Source: Lachnospiraceae bacterium (GTDB taxonomy: Bacteria; Bacillota; Clostridia; Lachnospirales; Lachnospiraceae). From it: a stretch of DNA of 19,228 nucleotides. Location of the stretch: positions 1 through 19,228 of the forward strand of contig VSNQ01000095.1 in the NCBI GenBank assembly GCA_009774395.1, given 5' to 3'. Shown piece by piece: positions 7,496 through 13,924 of this stretch. Position 1 is the stretch's first letter, and each line of letters begins with the position of its first letter. Position numbers and translations under genes: made by a program. The notes below the pieces were generated by a model. The model saw nothing but the letters and a program-made list of their open reading frames with translations. It made no database searches and had not been told where the DNA came from.

Positions 7496-9085
7496 ATGAA
7501 CGGATATTTTCAGATACAGATAGACAAGAAGGGTGTTAGCGTTATATTGATACCACCAGTAGACGGTGGAGAAAATATACGTGTGGCAGAATTAAAGGAA
7601 TATCTTAATATCATCGCTCTGCCTTATGATGCGATGGCAATCAATGCGGCACTCTATTCATTAGAGAATAAAGAGGCAGTTGTCTTTTTAAACTCTGTGA
7701 AAAGACCACCTGTAAGAGAAATATGTACAATAACAACGGCAGCAGATAGCATGACGGCAGTACTTCGTCTGTATCCACCAAGTGCAGGAGGGGCGCAGTT
7801 AAGCAAGGCGCAAATTTTGGAGGAATTACAGAAAGCTAAGATAAAGTTTGGCATTGATGAGGAAGCAATCAGGAAGCTATTAGAGAAGCGGGAATATTGT
7901 ACAGATATTATTGTGGCGAAAGGACAGCCGCTGACAGCAGGAAAGGATGCGGAGATTGTCTATTACTTTGATAAAAATAATGAGGCGCGGCCGGAACTAA
8001 AAGAAGACGGCAATGTAGATTTTTTTAAGCTAAATACGTTGCATAACTGTTTGAAAGGGCAAGTGCTGGCTGAAATGATACCAGAGGAAAGAGGACAGAA
8101 TGGTATCGATGTATTTGGTAAGGTGAGTCCTGCTCGAGAGGTTAAAAAAGCGAAGTTTTCTTTTGGAAGAAATCTTGAGATATCGCCAGATGGACGGCAG
8201 TTAATTAGTATGGTGGATGGTCATGTATCTTTGGTAGATGACAAAGTATTTGTATCGGATGTATACAGCGTGGAGGACGTCAGTACCGCGACTGGAAATA
8301 TTGACTATCAAGGTGATGTGGAAGTCAAAGGAAATGTATGTGAGAATTTCTCAGTGAAAACGCGCGGAAATGTATTTGTTCAAGGCGTTGTAGAGGGCGC
8401 TACCATTGAGGCAGGCGGAAATATTGTGATTGCACGTGGAATGCATGGGCAAAACAAAGGTAAGCTGAAAGCAGGCGGTAACGTGATTGCGAAATTTATT
8501 TCTGCTGCGCAGGTAGAAACAGGCGGATATGTGGAAGCAGAACAGATATTAAATGCAAAGGTAAATGCAGGAACATCGGTTTTTGCAGAAACCGGAAAAG
8601 GATTAATTACCGGAGGCAAGGTAACAGCGAAATCGTCAGTTAATGTAAAAAACGCAGGTTCTCCAATGGGAACGGCTACCATTATCGAAGTGGGAGCAGA
8701 TCCAGAGGCAAAAAAACGGCTTGTTGCATTGCAAAAAGGTGTCGGTGAAAAGTCTAAAAACATTTCAGAGTTAAGAAAGATGTTGGATAATGCGGGGAAA
8801 ATATTGAAAACAGCTTCAAAACCCACAGTAGAGCAAATTAAAAAATTTAAGACTTTACAGGAAACATTGACAAATTTACAGGCACAGCTGCAGGAGGATC
8901 TGAAAGAAATAGAGAGACTTGACAGTATGCTGAAAGGCGAAGGGAACGCATACATCAATGTCAAGGGTACTATGTACCAAGGAGTTGTGGTGGGCATTTC
9001 CGGCGCTACAATGACTGTAAAAAATGAATATATTTTTTGCCGTTTAGTAAAAAAAGGTGCAGATATAGCCTCTACAAATTTGTAG
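7496..9085 (+). CDS. FapA family protein (DUF342), polymer-forming beta-helix protein
   Basis: The 529-aa product matches the FapA/DUF342 architecture. It has an N-terminal mixed domain (about 1-170), a central right-handed beta-helix built from repeating GxVxVxGxV-like strands (about 240-400, for example VEVKGNVCE, GNVFVQGVVEGA, GGNIVIARG), and a C-terminal alpha-helical coiled coil (about 410-485) followed by a short beta region. The start is ATG 7496, with a strong GGGAGGTGG 5-8 nt before it; the in-frame GTG at 7487 lies inside this ribosome site. FapA-type proteins are found in flagellar operons of Firmicutes and in polar-localisation contexts, but their biochemical role is unsettled. 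Its stop codon lies inside a hairpin that looks like a terminator. Confidence 0.9.
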   Translation: MNGYFQIQIDKKGVSVILIPPVDGGENIRVAELKEYLNIIALPYDAMAINAALYSLENKEAVVFLNSVKRPPVREICTITTAADSMTAVLRLYPPSAGGAQLSKAQILEELQKAKIKFGIDEEAIRKLLEKREYCTDIIVAKGQPLTAGKDAEIVYYFDKNNEARPELKEDGNVDFFKLNTLHNCLKGQVLAEMIPEERGQNGIDVFGKVSPAREVKKAKFSFGRNLEISPDGRQLISMVDGHVSLVDDKVFVSDVYSVEDVSTATGNIDYQGDVEVKGNVCENFSVKTRGNVFVQGVVEGATIEAGGNIVIARGMHGQNKGKLKAGGNVIAKFISAAQVETGGYVEAEQILNAKVNAGTSVFAETGKGLITGGKVTAKSSVNVKNAGSPMGTATIIEVGADPEAKKRLVALQKGVGEKSKNISELRKMLDNAGKILKTASKPTVEQIKKFKTLQETLTNLQAQLQEDLKEIERLDSMLKGEGNAYINVKGTMYQGVVVGISGATMTVKNEYIFCRLVKKGADIASTNL

Positions 9086-9100
9086 GGGCTATTGCCTTTT
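9066..9100 (+). terminator. Hairpin overlapping the fapA stop codon, probable (partial) terminator
   Basis: Bases 9066-9078 (TAGCCTCTACAAA) pair with 9079-9091 (TTTGTAGGGGCTA) over 13 positions with one T-G wobble; the innermost pairs must open to form the loop. A short T run (9096-9101) follows five bases later. The stop codon TAG at 9083-9085 is within the 3' arm, so translating ribosomes would hinder folding. It may act as a weak or partial terminator that lowers expression of the genes behind it. Confidence 0.5.
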
Positions 9101-9120
9101 TGCGAAAAATATATTAGAAT
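9092..9120 (+). promoter_or_regulatory. Candidate sigma-A promoter upstream of the 9235 small gene
   Basis: TTGCCT (9092-9097) and TAGAAT (9115-9120) are separated by 17 bases, matching 4/6 and 5/6 of the vegetative consensus. It would give a leader of roughly 105 nt before ATG 9235. It lies immediately after the hairpin at the end of fapA, so the distal three genes could be expressed independently of the motility promoter. The match is moderate. Confidence 0.4.
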
Positions 9121-9234
9121 AAGACAGATATTAACGAGGAGCAGTAGAGAAAATAACAAGAAAGTTGTGGGAATATCGTTTATATTGTGTATCGCATAAA
9201 GTGGGAAATGTGCTATGCGGATAGGGGGGATTAT

Positions 9235-9549
9235 ATGGCAATTAGTCCAGTATTGCTGAATGGTACGATTCAGCAGACAGATAGTGTTTTGCATAATCAG
9301 GTAAAACAGATAGAAAAGGGAATGGTCGATCAAGGAAATATACAGGCGCAGGAAGTTAAGAAAGAACAGCAGAAAGCAACACAAGTAGTGCAGGCGGAAA
9401 ATGCCATGTTTATGGAGGAACGATATGATGCTAAGGAAAAGGGGCATAACAGCTATGAGGGTGACGGCGGCAGGCAGCGCAAAAAAAGTAAAAAAGATGG
9501 TAAGGTAGTAAAAAAGCCTACAGCGGGCAGATTTGACATGAAAATATAA
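9235..9549 (+). CDS. Small charged soluble protein of unknown function in motility operon
   Basis: This is an unrecognised 104-aa protein. ATG 9235 is preceded by AGGGGGG about five bases away; the in-frame ATG at 9187 has no ribosome site. The N-terminus reads MAISPVLLNGTIQQT. A Gln/Lys-rich helical middle (about 25-65) follows, then a lysine-rich basic region containing KKSKKDGK and a short C-terminal FDMKI. No signal peptide, membrane helix or cysteine is present. The composition suggests a mostly helical or partly disordered protein with both ends conserved-looking. It sits between the FapA gene and a membrane-anchored coiled-coil protein, separated from fapA by 149 bp and from its follower by 79 bp. 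Function is unknown; a link to motility rests on location. Confidence 0.72.
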   Translation: MAISPVLLNGTIQQTDSVLHNQVKQIEKGMVDQGNIQAQEVKKEQQKATQVVQAENAMFMEERYDAKEKGHNSYEGDGGRQRKKSKKDGKVVKKPTAGRFDMKI

Positions 9550-9628
9550 ATCGGCAGAACTCTGATACATTGTAGAATACACAAATACAGTACATAAATA
9601 CATAGAAGGGAAAGGTTTGGTTAAGTTC

Positions 9629-10795
9629 ATGAATTGGATGGAGATAGCATTGCTGATATTCGGAGCAGGCGCATTTGTAGGAAGTTTTTTGATTTCAGGG
9701 AAGTCAAAAGATGAAGAGGAAGGACAGCAGGTAGATCTTGAGCTTATTAGAGATATTATTGAAAAGGAAATGGGAGATGCAAAACAGCGTGTGGCTGAGG
9801 TTGTGGATGAAACATTGGAGTACGCAGTCGAAAAGACAGAACGTGCCTCCGAGCGTATTTCCAATGAAAAGATTATGGCAATCAGCGAATATTCGGAAAC
9901 CGTGCTTTCCGATGTAAATAAGGCGCATCAAGAAGTCATGTTTCTCTATGATATGCTCAATGATAAGCATAATAATTTAAAAGAAACCATAAAGCATGTT
10001 GACAAAACGGCAAAGGAAGCGGAAGAAGCCGCAAATGCAGCCGCAGTTGCTTTGGCAGCCAAAGCAAGAAGTGAGGCAGAGAACGGACAAAAAGAAATAG
10101 ACGAGCGAACTGCACAATATGAGCGCGCTGCACAGGAAAAAGCTGCTCGTGAAAAAGAATATGCGCGCAGACAAATGGCAAGATTGATTCTGCCTATGCA
10201 GCAGGAACTTCCAATGCACCGTCAACCGGAAGTGAATGCAATGAATATGCAGATGCAGATGCTTGCACAGAAGCCACAGAATATGCCAGAACAGGAAAAG
10301 CCAACAGAATTAAAGCCGCTGGTAGTAAAAAATGTGGAAATTGTATCGGCAGATATTGTAAATTCGTCCAATATGCAGCCAGTTTCTGCTAATACAAATG
10401 TTAGTCAAGTAAGCGCAGTGGATTTGCAGACGCTTGGAATGCGGCCTGAAGATATGAAGGTAGTTGAAGTGAAGCCAGCGGAAATCCGTCAGGTAGAGGT
10501 CTATTCTTTCGCAGAACAGGCACCAAGAGTCGAGCGTCCGGTAAAAAAAGAATCGCAGGCATCGTCGTTTGAGCATTCTATTTCAATGGCAAAGAAACCA
10601 TCCGTATCGTCTGTTGACAATTATAAAGAAAATTTTGTGGAAGCACCAATAGCAGAGGAGAATCAGGAAAATAACAATGATAGAATTTTGAAGCTGCACA
10701 ATGAAGGAATGTCTTATGTGGATATTGCTAAGGAACTTGGACTTGGCGTGGGTGAAGTTAAGCTTGTGATTAATCTGTTTAAAGGGGCAGTTTAA
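9629..10795 (+). CDS. Membrane-anchored coiled-coil protein with C-terminal HTH-like motif (DUF6115/SwrB-like position)
   Basis: The 388-aa product has an N-terminal transmembrane helix (about residues 3-23). A long charged helical/coiled-coil region (about 30-190, rich in Glu, Lys, Ala) and a Met/Gln/Pro-rich linker follow. The C-terminal 35 residues contain LHNEGMSYVDIAKELGLGVG, which resembles a short helix-turn-helix. I believe this tail corresponds to the DUF6115 family, but no search was run. In B. subtilis the gene between sigD and rpsB is swrB, also a single-pass protein with a cytoplasmic region, needed for efficient flagellar type III export. Position and layout make a SwrB-like role a reasonable inference. 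The start is uncertain: ATG 9629 is 13 nt from AAAGG, while TTG 9617 is too close to it. Confidence 0.72.
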   Translation: MNWMEIALLIFGAGAFVGSFLISGKSKDEEEGQQVDLELIRDIIEKEMGDAKQRVAEVVDETLEYAVEKTERASERISNEKIMAISEYSETVLSDVNKAHQEVMFLYDMLNDKHNNLKETIKHVDKTAKEAEEAANAAAVALAAKARSEAENGQKEIDERTAQYERAAQEKAAREKEYARRQMARLILPMQQELPMHRQPEVNAMNMQMQMLAQKPQNMPEQEKPTELKPLVVKNVEIVSADIVNSSNMQPVSANTNVSQVSAVDLQTLGMRPEDMKVVEVKPAEIRQVEVYSFAEQAPRVERPVKKESQASSFEHSISMAKKPSVSSVDNYKENFVEAPIAEENQENNNDRILKLHNEGMSYVDIAKELGLGVGEVKLVINLFKGAV

Positions 10796-10840
10796 ATTTG
10801 TAAAACAGTAAGCAGAAGATGGGAAAGGGCAGAGGAAGCA

Positions 10841-11551
10841 ATGAAACTGAAATATTATTTACGCGGACTTGGAATTGGGATTCTTGTTACAGGGCTGATT
10901 ATGGGAATATCCAATAAAAAAGCTGTTTCGCAGGCAAAAGATGAAGTACGCAAGGTTTATGAGCAGGAACTGCGGGAACAGGAAACCGGCGAAGCATTAT
11001 CTGACCAGATATCGGAGGCGTCTGATGAAAACGAAGAATCGCAAGAATCGCCTTCCGTGCAGGAAACAGCAGGTCAAGAACTAGCACAGCAGAATCCGTC
11101 AATGAGCGAAACGGAAGAAGGCAGCAATACAGGTACAGAAGAAGTGAGCATAGAGAACGATACTAGAGCCGAGGAAGATGCAAGTAAAATAGATAATACA
11201 ACTGTAAACAGCGAATCGAATAAGCCGGAAAATGCAGGTACTGACAGCAGTCAAGAAGCAAACGGCGGGAATGGCAGTCAGATAGTGATTGATGCAGATA
11301 ACAACGATACAAATAACAACGATACAGATAACAACACATCTAAGGACAGTGTTAAAATCAAAGTATCTGGCGGCGATGATTCCGGTGTTGTATCAAGAAA
11401 GCTGTACAATGCAGGATTAATTGAGAATGCAACAGAGTTTGATGCATTTTTAATGCAGCATGGATATGACAAAAAGATTGCAACTGGTGAGAAAACGTTT
11501 TATACAGGTGAAAGCTGGCAGGAAATTGCAGAAAAACTAATAAAAAATTAG
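10841..11551 (+). CDS. Membrane-anchored protein with MltG/YceG LysM-like domain only
   Basis: The 236-aa protein begins with a single transmembrane anchor (about residues 5-23), then a long low-complexity linker rich in Glu, Ser, Asn, Asp and Thr (about 40-165). The C-terminal domain (about 170-236) resembles the LysM-like N-terminal module of endolytic transglycosylase MltG/YceG: SGVVSRKLYNAGLIENATEF, then HGYDKKIATGEKTFYTGESW and a final EIAEKLIKN. The MltG catalytic domain, which would follow, is absent, so this is probably a glycan-binding or regulatory protein rather than an enzyme. The ATG has an upstream GGGCAGAGGAAG. It is the last gene before a strong terminator and may be the end of the motility operon. 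The domain call is from pattern memory, with no profile search. Confidence 0.7.
   Translation: MKLKYYLRGLGIGILVTGLIMGISNKKAVSQAKDEVRKVYEQELREQETGEALSDQISEASDENEESQESPSVQETAGQELAQQNPSMSETEEGSNTGTEEVSIENDTRAEEDASKIDNTTVNSESNKPENAGTDSSQEANGGNGSQIVIDADNNDTNNNDTDNNTSKDSVKIKVSGGDDSGVVSRKLYNAGLIENATEFDAFLMQHGYDKKIATGEKTFYTGESWQEIAEKLIKN
11295..11336 (+). repeat. 15-bp in-frame tandem repeat in linker of the YceG-like protein
   Basis: About 2.7 copies of a 15-bp unit (core ATAACAACGATACA) encode repeated Asn-Asn-Asp-Thr pentapeptides. Because the period is a multiple of three, copy changes would alter linker length without a frameshift. Confidence 0.7.
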
Positions 11552-11559
11552 GAAAAGTC

Positions 11560-11588
11560 AAAAAGGCTCTTGCAAAAGAGTCTTTTTT
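11560..11588 (+). terminator. Rho-independent terminator of the motility operon
   Basis: A 12-bp stem (11560-11571 pairing with 11576-11587, one G-T wobble) encloses a GCAA tetraloop and ends in a run of six T (11583-11588). It starts eight bases after the stop codon at 11551. The A-run on the 5' side could also support termination in the opposite direction. Confidence 0.9.
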
Positions 11589-11598
11589 GTATTATAAT
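11570..11598 (+). promoter_or_regulatory. rpsB-tsf promoter overlapping the preceding terminator
   Basis: TTGCAA (11570-11575) and a perfect TATAAT (11593-11598) are separated by 17 bases, a near-consensus vegetative promoter. The -35 box covers the loop and part of the stem of the terminator hairpin, and the spacer is the T tract. Transcription is expected to begin near 11605, giving a 5' leader of about 150 nt. Confidence 0.8.
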
Positions 11599-11604
11599 TT
11601 AAAC

Positions 11605-11755
11605 GTTGTGGCTGTATAGAAATATGTGGTACCAACAGCATCTAAAACAAAATTCACGTTTGCTGATTTGCGGCCCATGCCCATAAACGCTGGGGTAGCC
11701 CGTAGGGAAGAAGCAGGCGGCAGAGCGGTATAACCGCAGAAAATGGAGGTAAACT
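11605..11755 (+). promoter_or_regulatory. Structured 5' leader of rpsB, candidate autoregulatory RNA
   Basis: The region between the predicted start and the rpsB ATG is about 150 nt and contains several foldable segments: GCTGT (11611-11615) with ACAGC (11635-11639) enclosing the palindrome TGGTACCA, a GC-rich middle with CCCA/TGGG and GGG/CCC complementarity, and GCGGT-ATA-ACCGC (11725-11737) just before the Shine-Dalgarno. Many ribosomal protein operons bind their own product to such leaders. I cannot match this to a named leader class, so autoregulation by S2 is inference. Confidence 0.45.
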
Positions 11756-12499
11756 ATGAGCGTTATTTCAATGAAGCAGTTATTGGAAGCAGGTGTACAT
11801 TTCGGGCACCAGACAAGAAGATGGAACCCGAAAATGGCTCCTTATATCTTTACAGAGAGAAATGGTATTTATATTATTGATTTGCAGAAATCTGTAGGTA
11901 AGGTTGACGAGGCTTATAAGGCAGTTGCAGATATCGTAGGACAAGGCGGTACCATTCTTTTTGTCGGAACAAAGAAGCAGGCGCAGGATGCAGTTCGTAC
12001 AGAGGCAGAGCGTTGTGGAATGTTCTATGTAAACGAGAGATGGTTAGGTGGTATGCTTACCAATTTTAAAACCATTAGAAGCAGAATCGCAAGGTTAAAG
12101 GCAATTGAAACAATGTCTGAGGATGGTACATTTGATGTACTTCCTAAGAAGGAAGTTATTAAACTTAAGAAAGAATGGGAAAAGCTGGAGAAAAACCTTG
12201 GTGGTATTAAAAATATGACAAAGATTCCTGATGCGATTTTCGTTGTAGATCCGAAGAAAGAACGTATCTGTGTACAGGAGGCTCATACACTTGGTATTCC
12301 TTTGATCGGTATTGCTGATACAAACTGCGATCCAGAGGAATTGGACTATGTAATTCCGGGAAATGATGATGCGATTCGAGCAGTAAAATTAATTGTTTCC
12401 GCTATGGCAGATGCTGTAATTGAAGCTAACCAGGGAGAGATAATGACAGATGCGCCGGACGAAGCAGTAGTCGAGGAAGAAGCAGTAGTAGAAGAATAA
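11756..12499 (+). CDS. rpsB: 30S ribosomal protein S2
   Basis: S2 is a late-assembling small-subunit protein that binds the 16S rRNA near the head-body junction and contacts S1 or its substitutes. The 247-aa sequence carries the classic signatures SMKQLLEAGVHFGHQTRRWNP at the N-terminus (starting at residue 4), GGMLTNF in the middle, and IPLIGIADTNCDP towards the end. The C-terminus has a short Glu/Val-rich extension with repeated VVEEEA-type units, typical of variable S2 tails. ATG 11756 follows an excellent GGAGG at a good distance. tsf follows 44 bp later without an intervening terminator, the standard rpsB-tsf pair. Confidence 0.98.
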   Translation: MSVISMKQLLEAGVHFGHQTRRWNPKMAPYIFTERNGIYIIDLQKSVGKVDEAYKAVADIVGQGGTILFVGTKKQAQDAVRTEAERCGMFYVNERWLGGMLTNFKTIRSRIARLKAIETMSEDGTFDVLPKKEVIKLKKEWEKLEKNLGGIKNMTKIPDAIFVVDPKKERICVQEAHTLGIPLIGIADTNCDPEELDYVIPGNDDAIRAVKLIVSAMADAVIEANQGEIMTDAPDEAVVEEEAVVEE

Positions 12500-12543
12500 A
12501 TATAATCCGCGTTCGGAAGATAATAAATGAGGAGGATATCGAA

Positions 12544-13476
12544 ATGGCTATCACAGCAGGAATGGTAAAAGAATTAAGGGAAATGACCGGTGCCGGAATG
12601 ATGGACTGCAAGAAGGCACTAAATGAAACAAACGGCAATATGGATGAAGCTGTGGAATATTTAAGAAAAAATGGACAGGCTAAAGCTGAAAAGAAAGCAG
12701 GCAGAATTGCAGCAGAAGGTCTTTGCAAAGTTTTAGTCGAAGGTGATAAAACAGCAGCGGTTGTAGAAGTAAACTCGGAAACAGACTTTGTTGCTAAGAA
12801 CGAGGAATTCCAGAAGTTTGTTGCAGCGGTTGCAAAGCAGGCGCTTGCAACATCCTCAACAGATATTGATGCATTTTTGGCTGAGAACTGGAATGAAGAT
12901 TCTTCTAAGACAGTAAAAGATGCATTAGTTGAGAAAGTTGCTGTTATCGGAGAAAATCTAACGATTAGACGTTTTGAGAAAGTAGTTGCAGAGAATGGCT
13001 GTGTAGTATCCTATACACATGGCGGCGGCAGAATTGGCGTTATTGTAGAAGCAGAAACAGCCGTTGTTAATGAAACCGTTAAAGAAGCACTTGTAAATCT
13101 TGCAATGCAGATTGCGGCATTATATCCTAAGTATATTTCCACAGAGGAAGTGTCTGAAGAATATAAAGCACATGAGAAAGAAATTCTTATGGAGCAGATT
13201 AAGAATGATCCAAAGATGGCAGGTAAGCCGGATAAGGTGATTGAGGGTGCTGTAAACGGCAGACTTGCAAAAGAACTCAAAGAAGTATGTCTGTTAGAGC
13301 AAGTATATGTAAAGGCAGAGGACGGAAAACAGACTGTAAAGCAGTATATCAATACAATTTCCAAAGAAGTTGGCACAGACATTACAATTAAGAAATTTGT
13401 CCGCTTTGAAACAGGTGAAGGTCTTGAGAAAAAGCAGGATGATTTCGCAGCAGAAGTAGCAGCACAGCTTGGATAA
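12544..13476 (+). CDS. tsf: Translation elongation factor Ts
   Basis: EF-Ts is the nucleotide-exchange factor that recycles EF-Tu-GDP. The 310-aa product begins with the UBA-like N-terminal domain (VKELREMTGAGMMDCKKAL) and contains the EF-Tu-binding TDFVAKNEEF motif at about residues 80-89. Two core subdomains follow, including VVSYTHGGGRIGV and MAGKPDKV-type segments. GAGGAGG precedes ATG 12544 closely. A strong terminator starts 22 bp after the stop. In many Firmicutes tsf is followed by pyrH and frr; here it is not, so the operon ends after two genes. Confidence 0.98.
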   Translation: MAITAGMVKELREMTGAGMMDCKKALNETNGNMDEAVEYLRKNGQAKAEKKAGRIAAEGLCKVLVEGDKTAAVVEVNSETDFVAKNEEFQKFVAAVAKQALATSSTDIDAFLAENWNEDSSKTVKDALVEKVAVIGENLTIRRFEKVVAENGCVVSYTHGGGRIGVIVEAETAVVNETVKEALVNLAMQIAALYPKYISTEEVSEEYKAHEKEILMEQIKNDPKMAGKPDKVIEGAVNGRLAKELKEVCLLEQVYVKAEDGKQTVKQYINTISKEVGTDITIKKFVRFETGEGLEKKQDDFAAEVAAQLG

Positions 13477-13498
13477 AGTAGACTATTTTTGCAATTAC

Positions 13499-13550
13499 AA
13501 ACTCTTGCAGATAACGCTTTACAGCGTTGTTTGCAGGAGTTTTCTTGTTA
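13499..13550 (+). terminator. Rho-independent terminator after tsf
   Basis: An 11-bp outer stem (AAACTCTTGCA at 13499-13509 with TGCAGGAGTTT at 13532-13542) encloses an inner six-bp AACGCT/AGCGTT hairpin with a TTAC loop. It is followed by TTTTCTTGTTACTTTT, a T-rich tail broken by a few other bases. A second weaker hairpin (AAATGCT/AGCATTT, 13570-13591) with a short T run lies behind it and may back it up. Confidence 0.85.
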
Positions 13551-13924
13551 CTTTTCGAATCATGCGCCAAAATGCTTGCACTTTAGCATTTCTTTATAGA
13601 AAGCCACTAGTATCAAACAAATTTCTTTACATAAACAAGAATTGTATGATATAATCAAGTTAAAACAAGGTTATATTATTGATAAGAAAACAGTGCGTTT
13701 TCTAAACATATCAGATGAAACAAGGGCAAGGCAGATTTCAGCGGATATCGTAAAGGAAATTGATTAGAATAATTCAGTACTTATGTATAAGGGCTTATCA
13801 TAGATGACAAAAGTTATTTGACAAGCAAAATATGTTGTGATTTTAGGCATATATAAGGTTTGGCAGCATATACCGATTCCAATATTGGCGGTTTACAGTG
13901 CCGAAGGCAGAAATGGGGTATAAT
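13551..13924 (+). other. Spacer between tsf terminator and EAL gene, with ORF remnant and hairpins
   Basis: Within this stretch an open frame from about 13600 to the TAG at 13765-13767 reads, at its end, RFLNISDETRARQISADIV followed by KEID. The composition looks protein-like, but there is no ATG and no convincing ribosome site, so it may be a decayed gene end or chance. The promoter listed at 13626 would start inside it. A TTGACA (13818-13823) has no good -10 partner at 16-18 bases. ACCG-ATT-CCAATATTGG-CGGT (13872-13892) can form a hairpin about 33 bases before the EAL start. I see no c-di-GMP riboswitch consensus and no tRNA. Confidence 0.4.
13626..13655 (+). promoter_or_regulatory. Candidate promoter upstream of the EAL-domain gene
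   Basis: TTTACA (13626-13631) and a perfect TATAAT (13650-13655) are 18 bases apart, with an overlapping alternative TATGAT just upstream. If used, it gives a leader of about 260 nt before ATG 13925. It is the best promoter-like match between the tsf terminator and the EAL gene. Confidence 0.5.

Noticed and set aside
9197..9224. Sigma-28-like TAAA-N16-GCGGATAG upstream of the 9235 gene
   Set aside because: The -10 half fits the GCCGATAA consensus imperfectly, and transcription from it would start around 9230, removing the ribosome binding site.
8380..9864. Long minus-strand open frame of 494 codons
   Set aside because: It is antisense to the strongly supported fapA and its downstream genes, begins in fapA's beta-helix region, and its translation is Phe/Ser/Leu-rich low-quality protein, typical of a shadow frame.
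13469..13654. Plus-strand open frame of 61 codons after tsf
   Set aside because: It overlaps the end of tsf and runs straight through the terminator hairpin; no ribosome site.
13777..13924. c-di-GMP riboswitch upstream of the EAL gene
   Set aside because: No GEMM-I core (GGGCAAACC and GGACGCAAAGCC type blocks) can be found in the spacer, only generic hairpins.
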